In this document: positions 7,867 to 16,483 of the stretch, in pieces | Layout of the letters: each line of letters starts with the position of its first letter | Numbering within the stretch: position 1 is the first letter of the stretch | Notes under the pieces: model-generated | Databases searched by the model: none | Told to the model about the DNA's origin: nothing | What the model saw: only the letters and a program-made list of their open reading frames with translations | Made by a program: the position numbers and the translations under genes | NCBI RefSeq assembly: GCF_018614615.1 | Contig: NZ_JAGGOK010000053.1 | Coordinates: 1-64,000, forward strand | Origin: Streptomyces sp. ISL-100 | Lineage (GTDB): Bacteria > Actinomycetota > Actinomycetes > Streptomycetales > Streptomycetaceae | Direction: 5' to 3' | DNA length: 64,000 nt

Positions 7867-9986
7867 TCATCCGCCGCCCGGGCCGGAGCGCGCTCCGGGC
7901 GGCAGTGGCTGCTCGAACCAGACCACTTTGCCGCGCCCCATGTGGCTCGCCCCCCACCTGCCGGCGAGCCGGCTCACCAGCCGCAGACCGCGCCCGCACT
8001 CCTCCTCCGGACCCGCCTCCCGCAGCACGGGCAGCGTGTGCTCCTCGTCCGACACCTCGCACAGCAACGTGTCCGCGCGTACCAGACGCAGTCCCACCGG
8101 GCGGCCGCCCGCGTGCCGGACCGCGTTGGTGACGACCTCGCTCACCAGCAGCCGGGTGGTGTCGGCCAGCTCCGGGAGCCCCCAACGCGCCAGTTGACCC
8201 TCCACGAGCTGCCGGGCCCGCCGTACGTCGGCCGCCGTGGGGTCCAGCTGCCACGTCGTCATGTCCTCGGGCGGCATACCGTTCAGCCGGGCCATCAGCA
8301 GCGCGATGTCGTCCTTGCGCCCGCCGCTCTCCCCGGCCGTCGACACGGCCAGCGCCCGGATGATCGTGTCGCACGCCTCGTCCATGGAGGCGGCCGGGTG
8401 CGCCGCCGATTCGCACAGCGCCGCCAGGCCGGATCCAATGTCCTCACCGCGCACCTCGACCAGCCCGTCCGTGCACAGCACCAGCCGGTCGCCCGGCGAC
8501 ACGCTCACCCGGGCGGTGGCGAACGGCACACCCCCGAGGCCGATCAGCGCGCCGCCGGGCACGTCGATCAGCTCGCCGCGGCCGCTCTCGGCGCGTACGA
8601 GAACGGGAGGCAGATGCCCGGCGCTGGAGATCAGCAGCTCGCCCGCGACCGGGTCGTAGACGGCGTACAGGCAGGTGGCGAGATAGTGGTCGCCGAGCTG
8701 GTGAGCCAGATCGTCGAGCTTGCGCAGCAGCTGCGCAGGCGGGATGTCCAGTACGGCGCGCCGGTTCTGCGGTCCATGTCGGTGAAAGGCTCACGACCGG
8801 GGCGGCGCATCAGCACCATGAACCCGAGCACCACCCTGCGCGCCGTCAGGGGTACGACCAGCAGGGACCGGCCGCCGATCAGGGGGCGCAGGTCCCGCTT
8901 CTCGAACTGGGCGGAGATGCGCTCGCTCAGGTCGTTCCCGATGCGGGGCAGGAGCACCGGTTCGCCCGTCACCATGCACTGGAAGAACGGGGTCTTCTCG
9001 GGAAAGGTCATCTCCTCCCCGACGGGGACGGTGTCGTCCCAGCGGCCCGGCTCGTCGTTGTGCTCCACCCATACCCGGCGCCAGTCGGTGTTCACGTCCG
9101 GCGGACCGTCCGGGAACCCCTCGCCGGCGAGGATCTGCACCCGCAGGTGGGTGCCGGCGAAGTCCGCGAAGCGGGGTACGGCGGCGCTGGTGACCTCGCG
9201 GATCGTCCGGGTCAGATCGAGCGAGCTACCGATGCGACCGCTCACCTCGTTGAGGAACTCCAGCCGCTCCCGGACGGCGGCGTATTCAAGGTCGACGTCC
9301 TTGTCCGGGTCCGTATCGGTCGGCGGCCTTCCGAGGTCCGCCGGGTCGCCGCCGCGCACCTCGGCCGTCGGTGTCCGGCGCTCGCGGTGCTTCGGCACGC
9401 CCCAGTCGGGTGTGACCGGGACGCGTTCGTACGTGCTGATTTCCAGGACGGGGTAGCCCAGTTCGAGCACCTGCGACACGATCCGGCCCGCCGTGGCCGG
9501 CCCCATGTGGGGAAGGATGTCGGGCAGCCGCTCGGCGAGCAGGCCCGCCCCGGGAAACTCGGTGTGCAGCGCGAAACCGGGGGCGACCCGCTCGTGCGGG
9601 TCCCCGTCGTCGCCCAGCCGGGAGGCGTCGGCGGCCAGCACCAGCAGCCGCTCCGGCCCCGGTACGGCCAGCGGGTACGCCCACCACAGCACGTCCAGCG
9701 AACCGGAATCGGCGCCCGGATCCGAACCCCCGCCCGGCCGGGGGCACTTGGCACGCCCGGCCGTGAGGTGGTCGGCGAAGTCGTCGTACTCGTAGGGCGC
9801 GGTCAAAGCACCGGAAACCGGCAGCAGGTCGGCGGCGAGGGCGCCCACGGCGTCCTGCCTGCGGTGACCGAAAAGCCGGTGCGCGCCGGAGCTCCAGTGC
9901 GAGACGAGGCCGTCGCCGCCCACCACGACAACGGCGAGCGGAATCCGGCCGGACACGGCGCGCTGCCGTGGAACCACACCTTCCAT
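7867..9986 (-). pseudogene. SpoIIE-family phosphatase with internal deletion and frame change
   Basis: Paralogue of the gene at 4531. The first frame (from ATG 9986) gives a PAS-like region (RIPLAVVVVGGDGLVSHW), a middle region and a GAF domain (about 260-400) ending at GREPFTDMDRRT near 8768. A different frame then resumes with AVLDIPPAQLLRKLDDLAHQ, DHYLATCLYAVYDPVAGELL and a complete HATPase tail to 7867. By alignment with the intact paralogue about 110 residues are missing, exactly those with GGDWFD and GDVVGHG, the metal ligands of the PP2C fold. So the two halves are out of frame and catalysis would be lost even without the frame change. The C-terminal part alone could start at 8562 (231 aa). 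Confidence 0.85.
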
Positions 9987-10179
9987 GGCTTGCGTTCCCT
10001 CCCAGCGGCAAGATCTCCGACGAAGAAGTCATCACGGTACGGCCGAGTGGTGGCGCACACAGGGTGTACGGAGGGAAATGCCTCCATCGGGTGCCGCAGC
10101 GGCCCTGTCCCGCCCGGGAGGGCCAGCCCGCCTATGATCGTGCGGATCGTGAGCGACGACGACGGAGGGCCGAACGACC

Positions 10180-10995
10180 ATGGCAGAGCAGCGAGTTGTC
10201 ATCGTGACCGGCGGGGGGACCGGCATCGGCGCGGCCACGGCGCGGCTGTTGCGTGAAGCCGGACATCAGGTGGTCGTCTCCGGGCGCCGGCCGGAGCCGC
10301 TGCGGATCGTGGCCGAGGAGACCGGAGCCCTGGCGTACCCGTCCGACACCGCCGCCCCGGACGCCGTACGTGACCTCGTGGACGCGACCATCACCGCGTA
10401 CGGGCGGCTGGACGGGCTCGTACTCAACGCGGGGATCGGGCGCTCGGGAGCTGTGGGCGAGTTGTCGGTCGAGGACTGGGAGGCCGTCATGCGTACCAAT
10501 CTCAACGGTCCCTTCCTCCTCCTGCGCGCCGCGCTCCCGCACCTGCTTCAGGCACGGGGCGCGGTCGTCGCGGTCGCCTCGGTGTCCGCGCTGCGCAACG
10601 GCGTCGGCAACGCCGCGTACGCCACGTCCAAGGCGGCGCTGCTGCAGCTCTGCCGTTCCCTCGCCGTCGACTACGGGCGCCACGGCCTGCGCGCCAACAC
10701 GGTGTGCCCCAGTTGGGTGCGTACCGAGATGGCCGACCGGCGGATGGCGCGGTTCGCCGAGGAAGCCGGGCTGGGCGAGGGCGGCGTCGAAGCGGCGTAC
10801 GAGGAGGCGACCCGGTTGCTGCCCGGGAGGCGCCCCGGTGAACCGCGTGAGGTCGCCGAGGCGATCGCCTGGCTGCTCTCGCCCGCCGCATCGTACGTCA
10901 ACGGCGCGACGCTGACGGTCGACGGCGGGGTGACGGCGCTGGACCCGGGGACGGCCGCGTTCGACTTCCGTATCGAGGCGCGCGAGCGCGACTGA
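10180..10995 (+). CDS. SDR-family oxidoreductase
   Basis: 271-residue NAD(P)-dependent short-chain dehydrogenase. Cofactor motif TGGGTGIG at about 10-17, NAG at about 87-89, catalytic Ser in VASVSAL and YATSK (Tyr/Lys) at about 147-151, and the C-terminal NGATLTVDGG of classical SDRs. ATG 10180 follows GGAGGG at 10164-10169. Standalone gene, convergent with the patatin operon. Substrate unknown. Confidence 0.9.
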   Translation: MAEQRVVIVTGGGTGIGAATARLLREAGHQVVVSGRRPEPLRIVAEETGALAYPSDTAAPDAVRDLVDATITAYGRLDGLVLNAGIGRSGAVGELSVEDWEAVMRTNLNGPFLLLRAALPHLLQARGAVVAVASVSALRNGVGNAAYATSKAALLQLCRSLAVDYGRHGLRANTVCPSWVRTEMADRRMARFAEEAGLGEGGVEAAYEEATRLLPGRRPGEPREVAEAIAWLLSPAASYVNGATLTVDGGVTALDPGTAAFDFRIEARERD

Positions 10996-11013
10996 ACAAC
11001 GCCACAACGGCCG

Positions 11014-12261
11014 TCAGAGCGGTGGCGGTACGAGCGCTGCCGGGTCCGGCAGCAACCGGGGGTGGAAGGCGGCGAGCCCGGCGCCCGCCAGCCACCAGCC
11101 CCGGTAGACCAGTGCCCGGCACAGGCCCGGGTCGAGCCGGTCGAAGACGGTCGGCACGAGGGCCAGGTCCCGGCCGTCGAAACTCCGGTGCTCCTCGAAC
11201 GCGTCGCGCCACTGACGGAGCGGCGCCGAGCCGTCCGCCGGGAAGTCGGTGGCCAGCCCGACCAGGACTCCACGGCGGGCGCCGGGTGACGGCGGTTCCC
11301 CCTGTCCGTCGCCACGTTGGTCCAGCTGGAAGCGCTCGACGATCGCCCGGGTCCGCAGGGCAGTGCTCTGTCGGTACAGCAGGGAGTTCGCGCGGGCGAG
11401 GTCGCGGATGACCGGAATGCGGCCGTACAGGCCGGGCCGGAGGAGGCCTCCGGCGTTGAGGACGAGCAGGAAGGCGTGCCGGTAGCGCTCGCTGTCGATG
11501 GCCTCCAAGCCGGTGTTGTCGTACGTTCCTCCGTCCAGCAGGGCCGGCGGGTGCATGGCGCACGGGAAGTGGGCGGAGTCCAGAACCACCGGCGGGAAGG
11601 CGCCTGGAACGGCGGCGGAGGCGGCCACGGCGAGGCTCAGCTTCAGCCTCGGCCCGGCAGCGGAGGTCGGGGCCAGTCCGGTCGTGTAGTCACCGAAGAC
11701 ATCGCGTTCGAAGGTGAACCGGGCGCCGGTCGTGAGGTTCGCCGCGTTGAAGATCCAGCGCACCTGCGGGTCCAGGTCCTTCAGTTCGATCCCGTCGAAG
11801 AACCACTCGTCCAGACGCCTGGCCAGGACGTCACTGCGGGTCGTCGGGCCCAGCGTCCGCCACAGGCCCCGGACGAGCGCCCTCTTGAACGACCGGGAGG
11901 AGACGCGGTCCACGACGGGATTCACGACGAGTTCGTCGACCGCCTCCGCAGTGAAGCCCCGCTCCCTCAACCCCGGCCAGGCGGTGGCGAGGAACCCGTT
12001 GGCGACCGAGCCTCCGGACACCGACGAGGCGTACCGCAGGCTGGGCAGCAGCCCGGCGTCGGCCAGCAGGCGTACGAAACCCAGTGCGGAGAGCGTGGCC
12101 CTGAAGCCGCCTCCGGAGAGGGTGACCGCGACGGGTCGCGCCGCGGCGGGCGGTTCGGCCGGGCGGAGCGTGTCGCCGCACGGCCGCGCCTGCAGGCCCG
12201 TACCCACGGCGGGAGAGTCGACGACCCAGGTGCGACCGGCAGGGTCCTTGGCCGGGTTCAT
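11014..12261 (-). CDS. Patatin-like phospholipase
   Basis: 415-residue predicted lipid acyl hydrolase. It has the oxyanion-hole glycines (LSGGGFRATLSALG, about 48-61), the nucleophile elbow SSVSGGS (GxSxG-like variant, about 77-83) and the catalytic Asp motif LLDGGTYDN (about 237-245). No signal peptide or transmembrane segment, so it is probably a cytosolic enzyme acting on membrane lipids. Its ATG overlaps the stop of the upstream metallo-beta-lactamase-fold gene by 4 nt (ATGA), so the two are made together. Patatins are common effectors in bacterial conflict systems, but a housekeeping role is not excluded. Confidence 0.85.
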   Translation of the reverse strand: MNPAKDPAGRTWVVDSPAVGTGLQARPCGDTLRPAEPPAAARPVAVTLSGGGFRATLSALGFVRLLADAGLLPSLRYASSVSGGSVANGFLATAWPGLRERGFTAEAVDELVVNPVVDRVSSRSFKRALVRGLWRTLGPTTRSDVLARRLDEWFFDGIELKDLDPQVRWIFNAANLTTGARFTFERDVFGDYTTGLAPTSAAGPRLKLSLAVAASAAVPGAFPPVVLDSAHFPCAMHPPALLDGGTYDNTGLEAIDSERYRHAFLLVLNAGGLLRPGLYGRIPVIRDLARANSLLYRQSTALRTRAIVERFQLDQRGDGQGEPPSPGARRGVLVGLATDFPADGSAPLRQWRDAFEEHRSFDGRDLALVPTVFDRLDPGLCRALVYRGWWLAGAGLAAFHPRLLPDPAALVPPPL

Positions 12262-13349
12262 GACTGGTCACCGACCTCTATGACGAGCGCGGGATCCGTG
12301 GCCGGCCGCACGTCGACTTCGAAGCTCCGCTTCCTCCGCAAGGTGGTGAGCGCGTCGGTGGCGAAGGCGATGTCGTTGGTCAGGTGGATGACGTACTCAT
12401 CGTCCTCGTCCCGGGACTCGACGAGCCATCGCAGGGTGTCCTCGTGGGGATGGTGGTGCCTGATTCCGTCGGCCGACACCACGTAGTGGTCGGCTCGCAC
12501 GCTCTCGAAGAAGTCGCGTTCCACATTGCGTTCGCTGCCGTGGTGCGGCAGTTTCAACAGGTCGACGTGGAGCGGGTCGGAGTCGGTGAGCAGGCCGCTG
12601 TCACGCAGTCCGGTGAGTATGCGGTCCCCGCGGGCGTCGCCGGTGAGCAGCGCGGTGCGGCCGTCGTGCCTGATCAACAGGACGATGCTCGAAAGGTTCG
12701 GCACCGAACCGTCCGTGTACGACGCCGAGATCACCTCGGGGTCTTTGCGCTTCTTCGCCTCTCGCCAGCGCTTCTCCAGTTGTTCCAGGGCGACCTCGTC
12801 GGGCGCGACGACGGTGACGTGGAGGTCGTCGAGCGTCGTTTCGGCGCCCTCGGTCAGCGGCCCGTCGAACAGCGGGTTTCCGGCCAGGCCCAGCGCCGTC
12901 GCCTCGTCCCGGATGGCGCGCCCCTGCCCGTAACTCGCTCTCACCGCACCGCTGTTGGTCATGGCGTTCTCGATGAGCGGCTGGACGGACGCGCTCAGCC
13001 CGGGGGCCCGCCGGTCGACGAGTTCCTCCACCGAGTTGAACCACAGCCGCTTGACGGCGAACGGCTCGGGAAGCTCGTCACGTCGTGCCCGTCGCATTTC
13101 GGCGAGCAGCCTGAGCAGTCCGGCGGCGTGATCGTCGTCGACATGGGAGAGGCAGACGACGTCGATCCTCGGGGTGCCGTCGCTGTCCGGCGTCAGTTGC
13201 GACAACTGGTCCCGCAGCGACGCCTCGTAGACACCGGGGGGCCCGCCGTCGACGAGCATGACGCGCCGGCGGGGCGTGCCGTCGGGCGTTCCCCACCGTA
13301 CGAGGAAACAGTCTCCGTGACGGGCGTCGAGGAAATCGAAGGTGAGCAT
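12258..13349 (-). CDS. ComEC-like metallo-beta-lactamase-fold hydrolase
   Basis: 363-residue soluble MBL-fold protein of the ComEC/Rec2 C-terminal type. Visible metal-site motifs: DARHGDCFLVRW and VMLVDGG at the N-terminus, LSHVDDDHAAG (HxxxDH-like, about 68-78), LLTGDA (about 240) and KLPHHGSERN (about 273-282). There are no membrane segments, unlike true ComEC. The stop overlaps the patatin start. Directly upstream (29 nt) is the C-terminal tail of a subtilase, which suggests an original protease-MBL-patatin operon. Function unknown; a nuclease or phosphodiesterase role is the family expectation. Confidence 0.85.
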   Translation of the reverse strand: MLTFDFLDARHGDCFLVRWGTPDGTPRRRVMLVDGGPPGVYEASLRDQLSQLTPDSDGTPRIDVVCLSHVDDDHAAGLLRLLAEMRRARRDELPEPFAVKRLWFNSVEELVDRRAPGLSASVQPLIENAMTNSGAVRASYGQGRAIRDEATALGLAGNPLFDGPLTEGAETTLDDLHVTVVAPDEVALEQLEKRWREAKKRKDPEVISASYTDGSVPNLSSIVLLIRHDGRTALLTGDARGDRILTGLRDSGLLTDSDPLHVDLLKLPHHGSERNVERDFFESVRADHYVVSADGIRHHHPHEDTLRWLVESRDEDDEYVIHLTNDIAFATDALTTLRRKRSFEVDVRPATDPALVIEVGDQS

Positions 13350-13378
13350 GGTGGCGGCCTGCCTTCCAGGCTGCTGCC

Positions 13379-13490
13379 TCAGACGGATTGCATCGCTCGA
13401 AGGACATCGACCAGGCCGTGTCCCTGGAAATCCCGCTCGCGGGCGAGATCCGTCGCCGTCCGAGTGGCTTGTGCACGGTCGCCGAGTCGC
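13379..13490 (-). pseudogene. Subtilase-like C-terminal tail fragment
   Basis: In the frame that stops at 13379-13381 the sequence reads LGDRAQATRTATDLA followed by DFQGHGLVDVLRAMQSV. This resembles the very end of S8 peptidases (ATAxDL...GxGLVDVxxAV). Everything before about 13490 in this frame is antisense or shadow of the AlkB-like gene. Only about 35 residues remain, so the family call rests on a short motif. It sits 29 nt before the MBL gene and was probably the upstream gene of that operon. Confidence 0.45.
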
Positions 13491-13965
13491 GATCGCGCGG
13501 CCTCAGAGCCAGCTGCCGGGGCGCCCCCAGCGAGACGATCGCGACCATGGTGTCCTCGCTGCTGCCCCGGCCGGTCCTGTCGCCGTGCCAGGCGACACTG
13601 TCGCGCCCGTCGCGGTAGAGGCACAGCCCCGCCGTCGCGAACGGCTCGCCGAGTTCGGCGGCGTAGTGCGCGCTCAGTGCGGTACGGGCCTCTTCGAGGC
13701 TCGGGTGCGGCAGGGGGTCCTCCGCGCCGAAGAACGACAGCAGCCGCGGCACCTCGACCACGCGCTCGTACATGACGCGCTCCTCCGCACGCCATTCGAC
13801 CTCGCGCGCCAGTACGTCGAAGAGCGCGTCCGCTCCCGTGACCCACTGCGGGAGCACGTCGATCCAGGCTCCGTGCCCGAGTTCCGTACGGCGCAGCCCG
13901 TCCAGCGGACCGAGTGCGATCTCGTCCCCTTGGTCGAAGAGCGAGCCCTGGAGGTGTACGGCCAT
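13490..13965 (-). pseudogene. AlkB-like 2OG-Fe(II) dioxygenase, truncated
   Basis: The first about 157 residues match actinobacterial AlkB-type DNA/RNA demethylases: PRLLSFFGAEDPLPHP, the first metal ligands in SVAWHGDRTG (HxD) and VAIVSLGAPRQLALRPR. The sequence then departs: the second iron His and the 2-oxoglutarate-binding Arg (family: GSCQRTWxHxVPK and RISVQFR) are absent. The reading frame stays open to 13078 only by running antisense-like through the MBL gene. It is therefore a C-terminally truncated, presumably dead gene, joined at about 13490 to the subtilase tail. Confidence 0.7.
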
Positions 13966-14001
13966 GGGCTGATTCTATCGCGACCCAAACGTACGTACGA
14001 A

Positions 14002-15042
14002 TTAAATGGGCGGCGCGAAGAAGCGCGCCACGTCGTCGGCGGTCACCTCCGCGAGGGTGGCCGGGGACCAGCGCGGCGACCGGTCCTTGTCGATCACCTG
14101 GGCCCGGATGCCCTCGACCAGGTCCGGCGAGGAGAGCGCCGCGCAGGACACGCGGTACTCCTGCTCCAGGGCCTCCTCCAGCGTGCCGAGGTCCGCCGCC
14201 CGGCGCATCGCGGCCAGGGTGACCTTGAGCGCGAGGGGCGACTTGGCGAGGATCGTTTCGGCGGCGTCCTTCGCCGCCGGTTCGCCGCAGTCGAAGAGCC
14301 GGTCGATGATCTCCTCGACCGTGCCGACCGCGTAGCAGTGGTCGATCCACGCCCGGTGCCCGGCCAGTTCCGCCTCCGGTGCCCGGCGGGCGTACCGCGA
14401 CAGCACGTCGTGCGCCGTGTCCGTCGCGAGATCCGCCAGGAGGGCGGGCAGCCGGTCCGCCGGTACGAAGTGGTCCGTGAGCCCGCACAGCAACGCGTCC
14501 CCCGCGCCGACCGCCGCCCCGGTGAGCGCGAGGTGCGTACCGAGCTCTCCCGGCGCTCGCGACAACAGCCAGGTGCCGCCGACGTCCGGCACGAAGCCGA
14601 TGCCGGTCTCGGGCATGGCCAACCGGGAACGTTCGGTGACGACACGAACGCTGCCGTGGGCGGAGACGCCGACGCCGCCGCCCATCACGATGCCGTCCAT
14701 GACGGCGACGTACGGCTTGGAGAAGCGGGCGATGTGGGCGTTGAGCCGGTACTCGTCGTGCCAGAACGCCGCCGAGGCGGTGCCGCCGCTCCGCGCGTCC
14801 TCGTAGATCGACCGGATGTCCCCGCCCGCGCACAGGCCGCGCTCCCCCGCCCCCGTGATCACGACGGTCGCGACCGCCGGGTCGCTTTCCCAGGCGGCGA
14901 GGGCGCCGGCGATCCGGTTCACCATGGGGTGATTCAGGGCGTTGATGGCCCGGGGTCGATTGAGCGTGAGGTACGCGGCGCGCCCGTCGGTGCGCAGGAG
15001 TACGGAGGCGTCGGGGGCGTCGGGGGCGTCGTCGGCGATCAT
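14002..15042 (-). CDS. Enoyl-CoA hydratase / 3-hydroxyisobutyryl-CoA hydrolase family protein
   Basis: 346 residues, the length of HIBYL-CoA hydrolases rather than of ordinary crotonases (about 260). Crotonase motifs: LNRPRAINALNHPMV near the N-terminus, GAGERGLCAGGDIRSIYED (oxyanion-hole loop, about 65-83), MGGGVGVSAHGSVRVV and ETGIGFVPDVGGTWLLSR with the catalytic Glu. Family role: hydrolysis of 3-hydroxyisobutyryl-CoA in valine degradation. It is a standalone gene. Confidence 0.85.
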   Translation of the reverse strand: MIADDAPDAPDASVLLRTDGRAAYLTLNRPRAINALNHPMVNRIAGALAAWESDPAVATVVITGAGERGLCAGGDIRSIYEDARSGGTASAAFWHDEYRLNAHIARFSKPYVAVMDGIVMGGGVGVSAHGSVRVVTERSRLAMPETGIGFVPDVGGTWLLSRAPGELGTHLALTGAAVGAGDALLCGLTDHFVPADRLPALLADLATDTAHDVLSRYARRAPEAELAGHRAWIDHCYAVGTVEEIIDRLFDCGEPAAKDAAETILAKSPLALKVTLAAMRRAADLGTLEEALEQEYRVSCAALSSPDLVEGIRAQVIDKDRSPRWSPATLAEVTADDVARFFAPPI

Positions 15043-15199
15043 CGGGCCAGGGTAGGGGCCGCGTGAAGCTCCGCTGTTGGCCCGGTTAAGAAATCCTCGA
15101 TGGACCGGGCGGCGCCGGGGGGACAGATTGGTACGCGTTCACAGTTCACTGGTCACTGTTCACCACTGATCGCCTCGCATCCCGCCTGGAGCCGCAGCC

Positions 15200-16228
15200 A
15201 TGAAGGCACTTGTCAAGCAGTACGCCGAGCCCGGGCTGTGGCTGATGGATGTGCCGGAGCCGGAGACGGGCCCCGGTGATGTGCTGATCAAGGTGCTCCG
15301 CACCGGCATCTGCGGCACGGACCTGCACATCAGGTCGTGGGACGGCTGGGCACAGCAGGCGGTCTCCACGCCGCGCGTCCTCGGCCACGAGTTCGTGGGC
15401 GAGGTCGCGGCGGTCGGCGCCGACGTCGCGGACATCGCGGTGGGGGACCTGGTGAGCGGCGAGGGCCACCTGGTCTGCGGGAAGTGCCGCAACTGCCTCG
15501 CCGGGCGCCGGCACCTGTGCCGCTCCACCATCGGGCTCGGCGTGGGCCGTGACGGCGCCTTCGCGGAGTACGTCGCCCTGCCGGCCTCGAATGTGTGGGT
15601 GCACCGCGCGAAGGTGGACCTGGACATCGCCGCGATCTTCGACCCGTTCGGCAACGCCGTGCACACCGCGCTCTCCTTCCCGCTGGTCGGCGAGGACGTA
15701 CTGATCACCGGCGCGGGCCCCATCGGCATCATGGCGGCGGCCGTCGCCCGGCACGCAGGTGCGCGCAATGTCGTGATCACCGACGTGAGTGAGTCGCGTC
15801 TGGAGATCGCCCGGAAGGCCGGTGCGACGCTGGCGCTCAACGTCGGACAGTCGGACATCGCGGACGCGCAGCGGCAGTTGGGCCTCAAGGAGGGCTTCGA
15901 CATCGGCCTTGAGATGTCGGGCCGGCCGGAGGCGATGCGGGACATGGTGGCGAATATGACGCACGGCGGGCGGATCGCCATGCTCGGTCTGCCGGCCGAG
16001 GAGTTCGCCGTCGACTGGTCAAAGATCGTGACGTCGATGATCACCGTCAAGGGGATCTACGGCCGTGAGATGTACGAGACGTGGTACGCGATGACGGTAC
16101 TTCTGGAGGGCGGTCTTGACCTCAGCCCGGTGATCACGGGCAGCTACGCCCACCAGGACTTCGACGCGGCGTTCGACGAGGCGGCGACGGCGCGCAGCGG
16201 CAAGATCATCCTCGACTGGACGAGCTGA
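15200..16228 (+). CDS. tdh: L-threonine 3-dehydrogenase
   Basis: 342-residue zinc-dependent medium-chain dehydrogenase that oxidises L-threonine to 2-amino-3-ketobutyrate with NAD+. Catalytic zinc ligands in GICGTDLHI and VLGHEFVGEV, structural zinc Cys cluster CGKCRNCLAGRRHLC (about 93-107), NAD-binding GAGPIGIMAAA (about 172-182). kbl lies next on the same strand after a repeat-filled 255-bp spacer; together they convert threonine to glycine and acetyl-CoA. Confidence 0.95.
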   Translation: MKALVKQYAEPGLWLMDVPEPETGPGDVLIKVLRTGICGTDLHIRSWDGWAQQAVSTPRVLGHEFVGEVAAVGADVADIAVGDLVSGEGHLVCGKCRNCLAGRRHLCRSTIGLGVGRDGAFAEYVALPASNVWVHRAKVDLDIAAIFDPFGNAVHTALSFPLVGEDVLITGAGPIGIMAAAVARHAGARNVVITDVSESRLEIARKAGATLALNVGQSDIADAQRQLGLKEGFDIGLEMSGRPEAMRDMVANMTHGGRIAMLGLPAEEFAVDWSKIVTSMITVKGIYGREMYETWYAMTVLLEGGLDLSPVITGSYAHQDFDAAFDEAATARSGKIILDWTS

Positions 16229-16263
16229 GCCGCCGACCCCCTGGCGGGGCCTTCCCCCTGCCC

Positions 16264-16408
16264 GCCCGCCGGACGGGCTGGATGCGGCCGCAACCGAAGA
16301 CCAGCCCCTCCGGCGTTTGAGGAGCGGGGTCCGGGGCGGAGCCCCTCACGCGGCGGAGCCGCAAAGTGTCACAGCGGGAAGGGGCGGGCCGGGGAAAGCC
16401 CGCGCAGC
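16264..16408. repeat. Streptomyces dispersed intergenic repeat, copy 1
   Basis: The spacer between tdh and kbl carries the composite repeat seen elsewhere in this window: ccagcccctccggcgtttga at 16301-16320, then ggagcggggtccggggcgga and gcggcggagccgcaaagtgtc, ending with ggaaggggcgggccggggaaa. Several parts are self-complementary, so RNA hairpins are likely. Confidence 0.8.
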
Positions 16409-16483
16409 GGAAGCCCAGCCGGCACCGCACCCGCACCCGCACTCACACGTCCACCACCCCACGTACTTCAAGGAGAGCCACGT

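Noticed and set aside
10132..11007. 291-aa minus-strand ORF opposite the SDR gene
   Set aside because: Antisense shadow; Arg/Pro/His-rich with no domain, while the plus strand has all SDR motifs.
13379..14833. Long minus-strand ORF of 484 aa
   Set aside because: Mostly a shifted-frame shadow of the HIBYL-CoA hydrolase and AlkB-like genes; only the last about 35 codons (subtilase-like tail) look coding.
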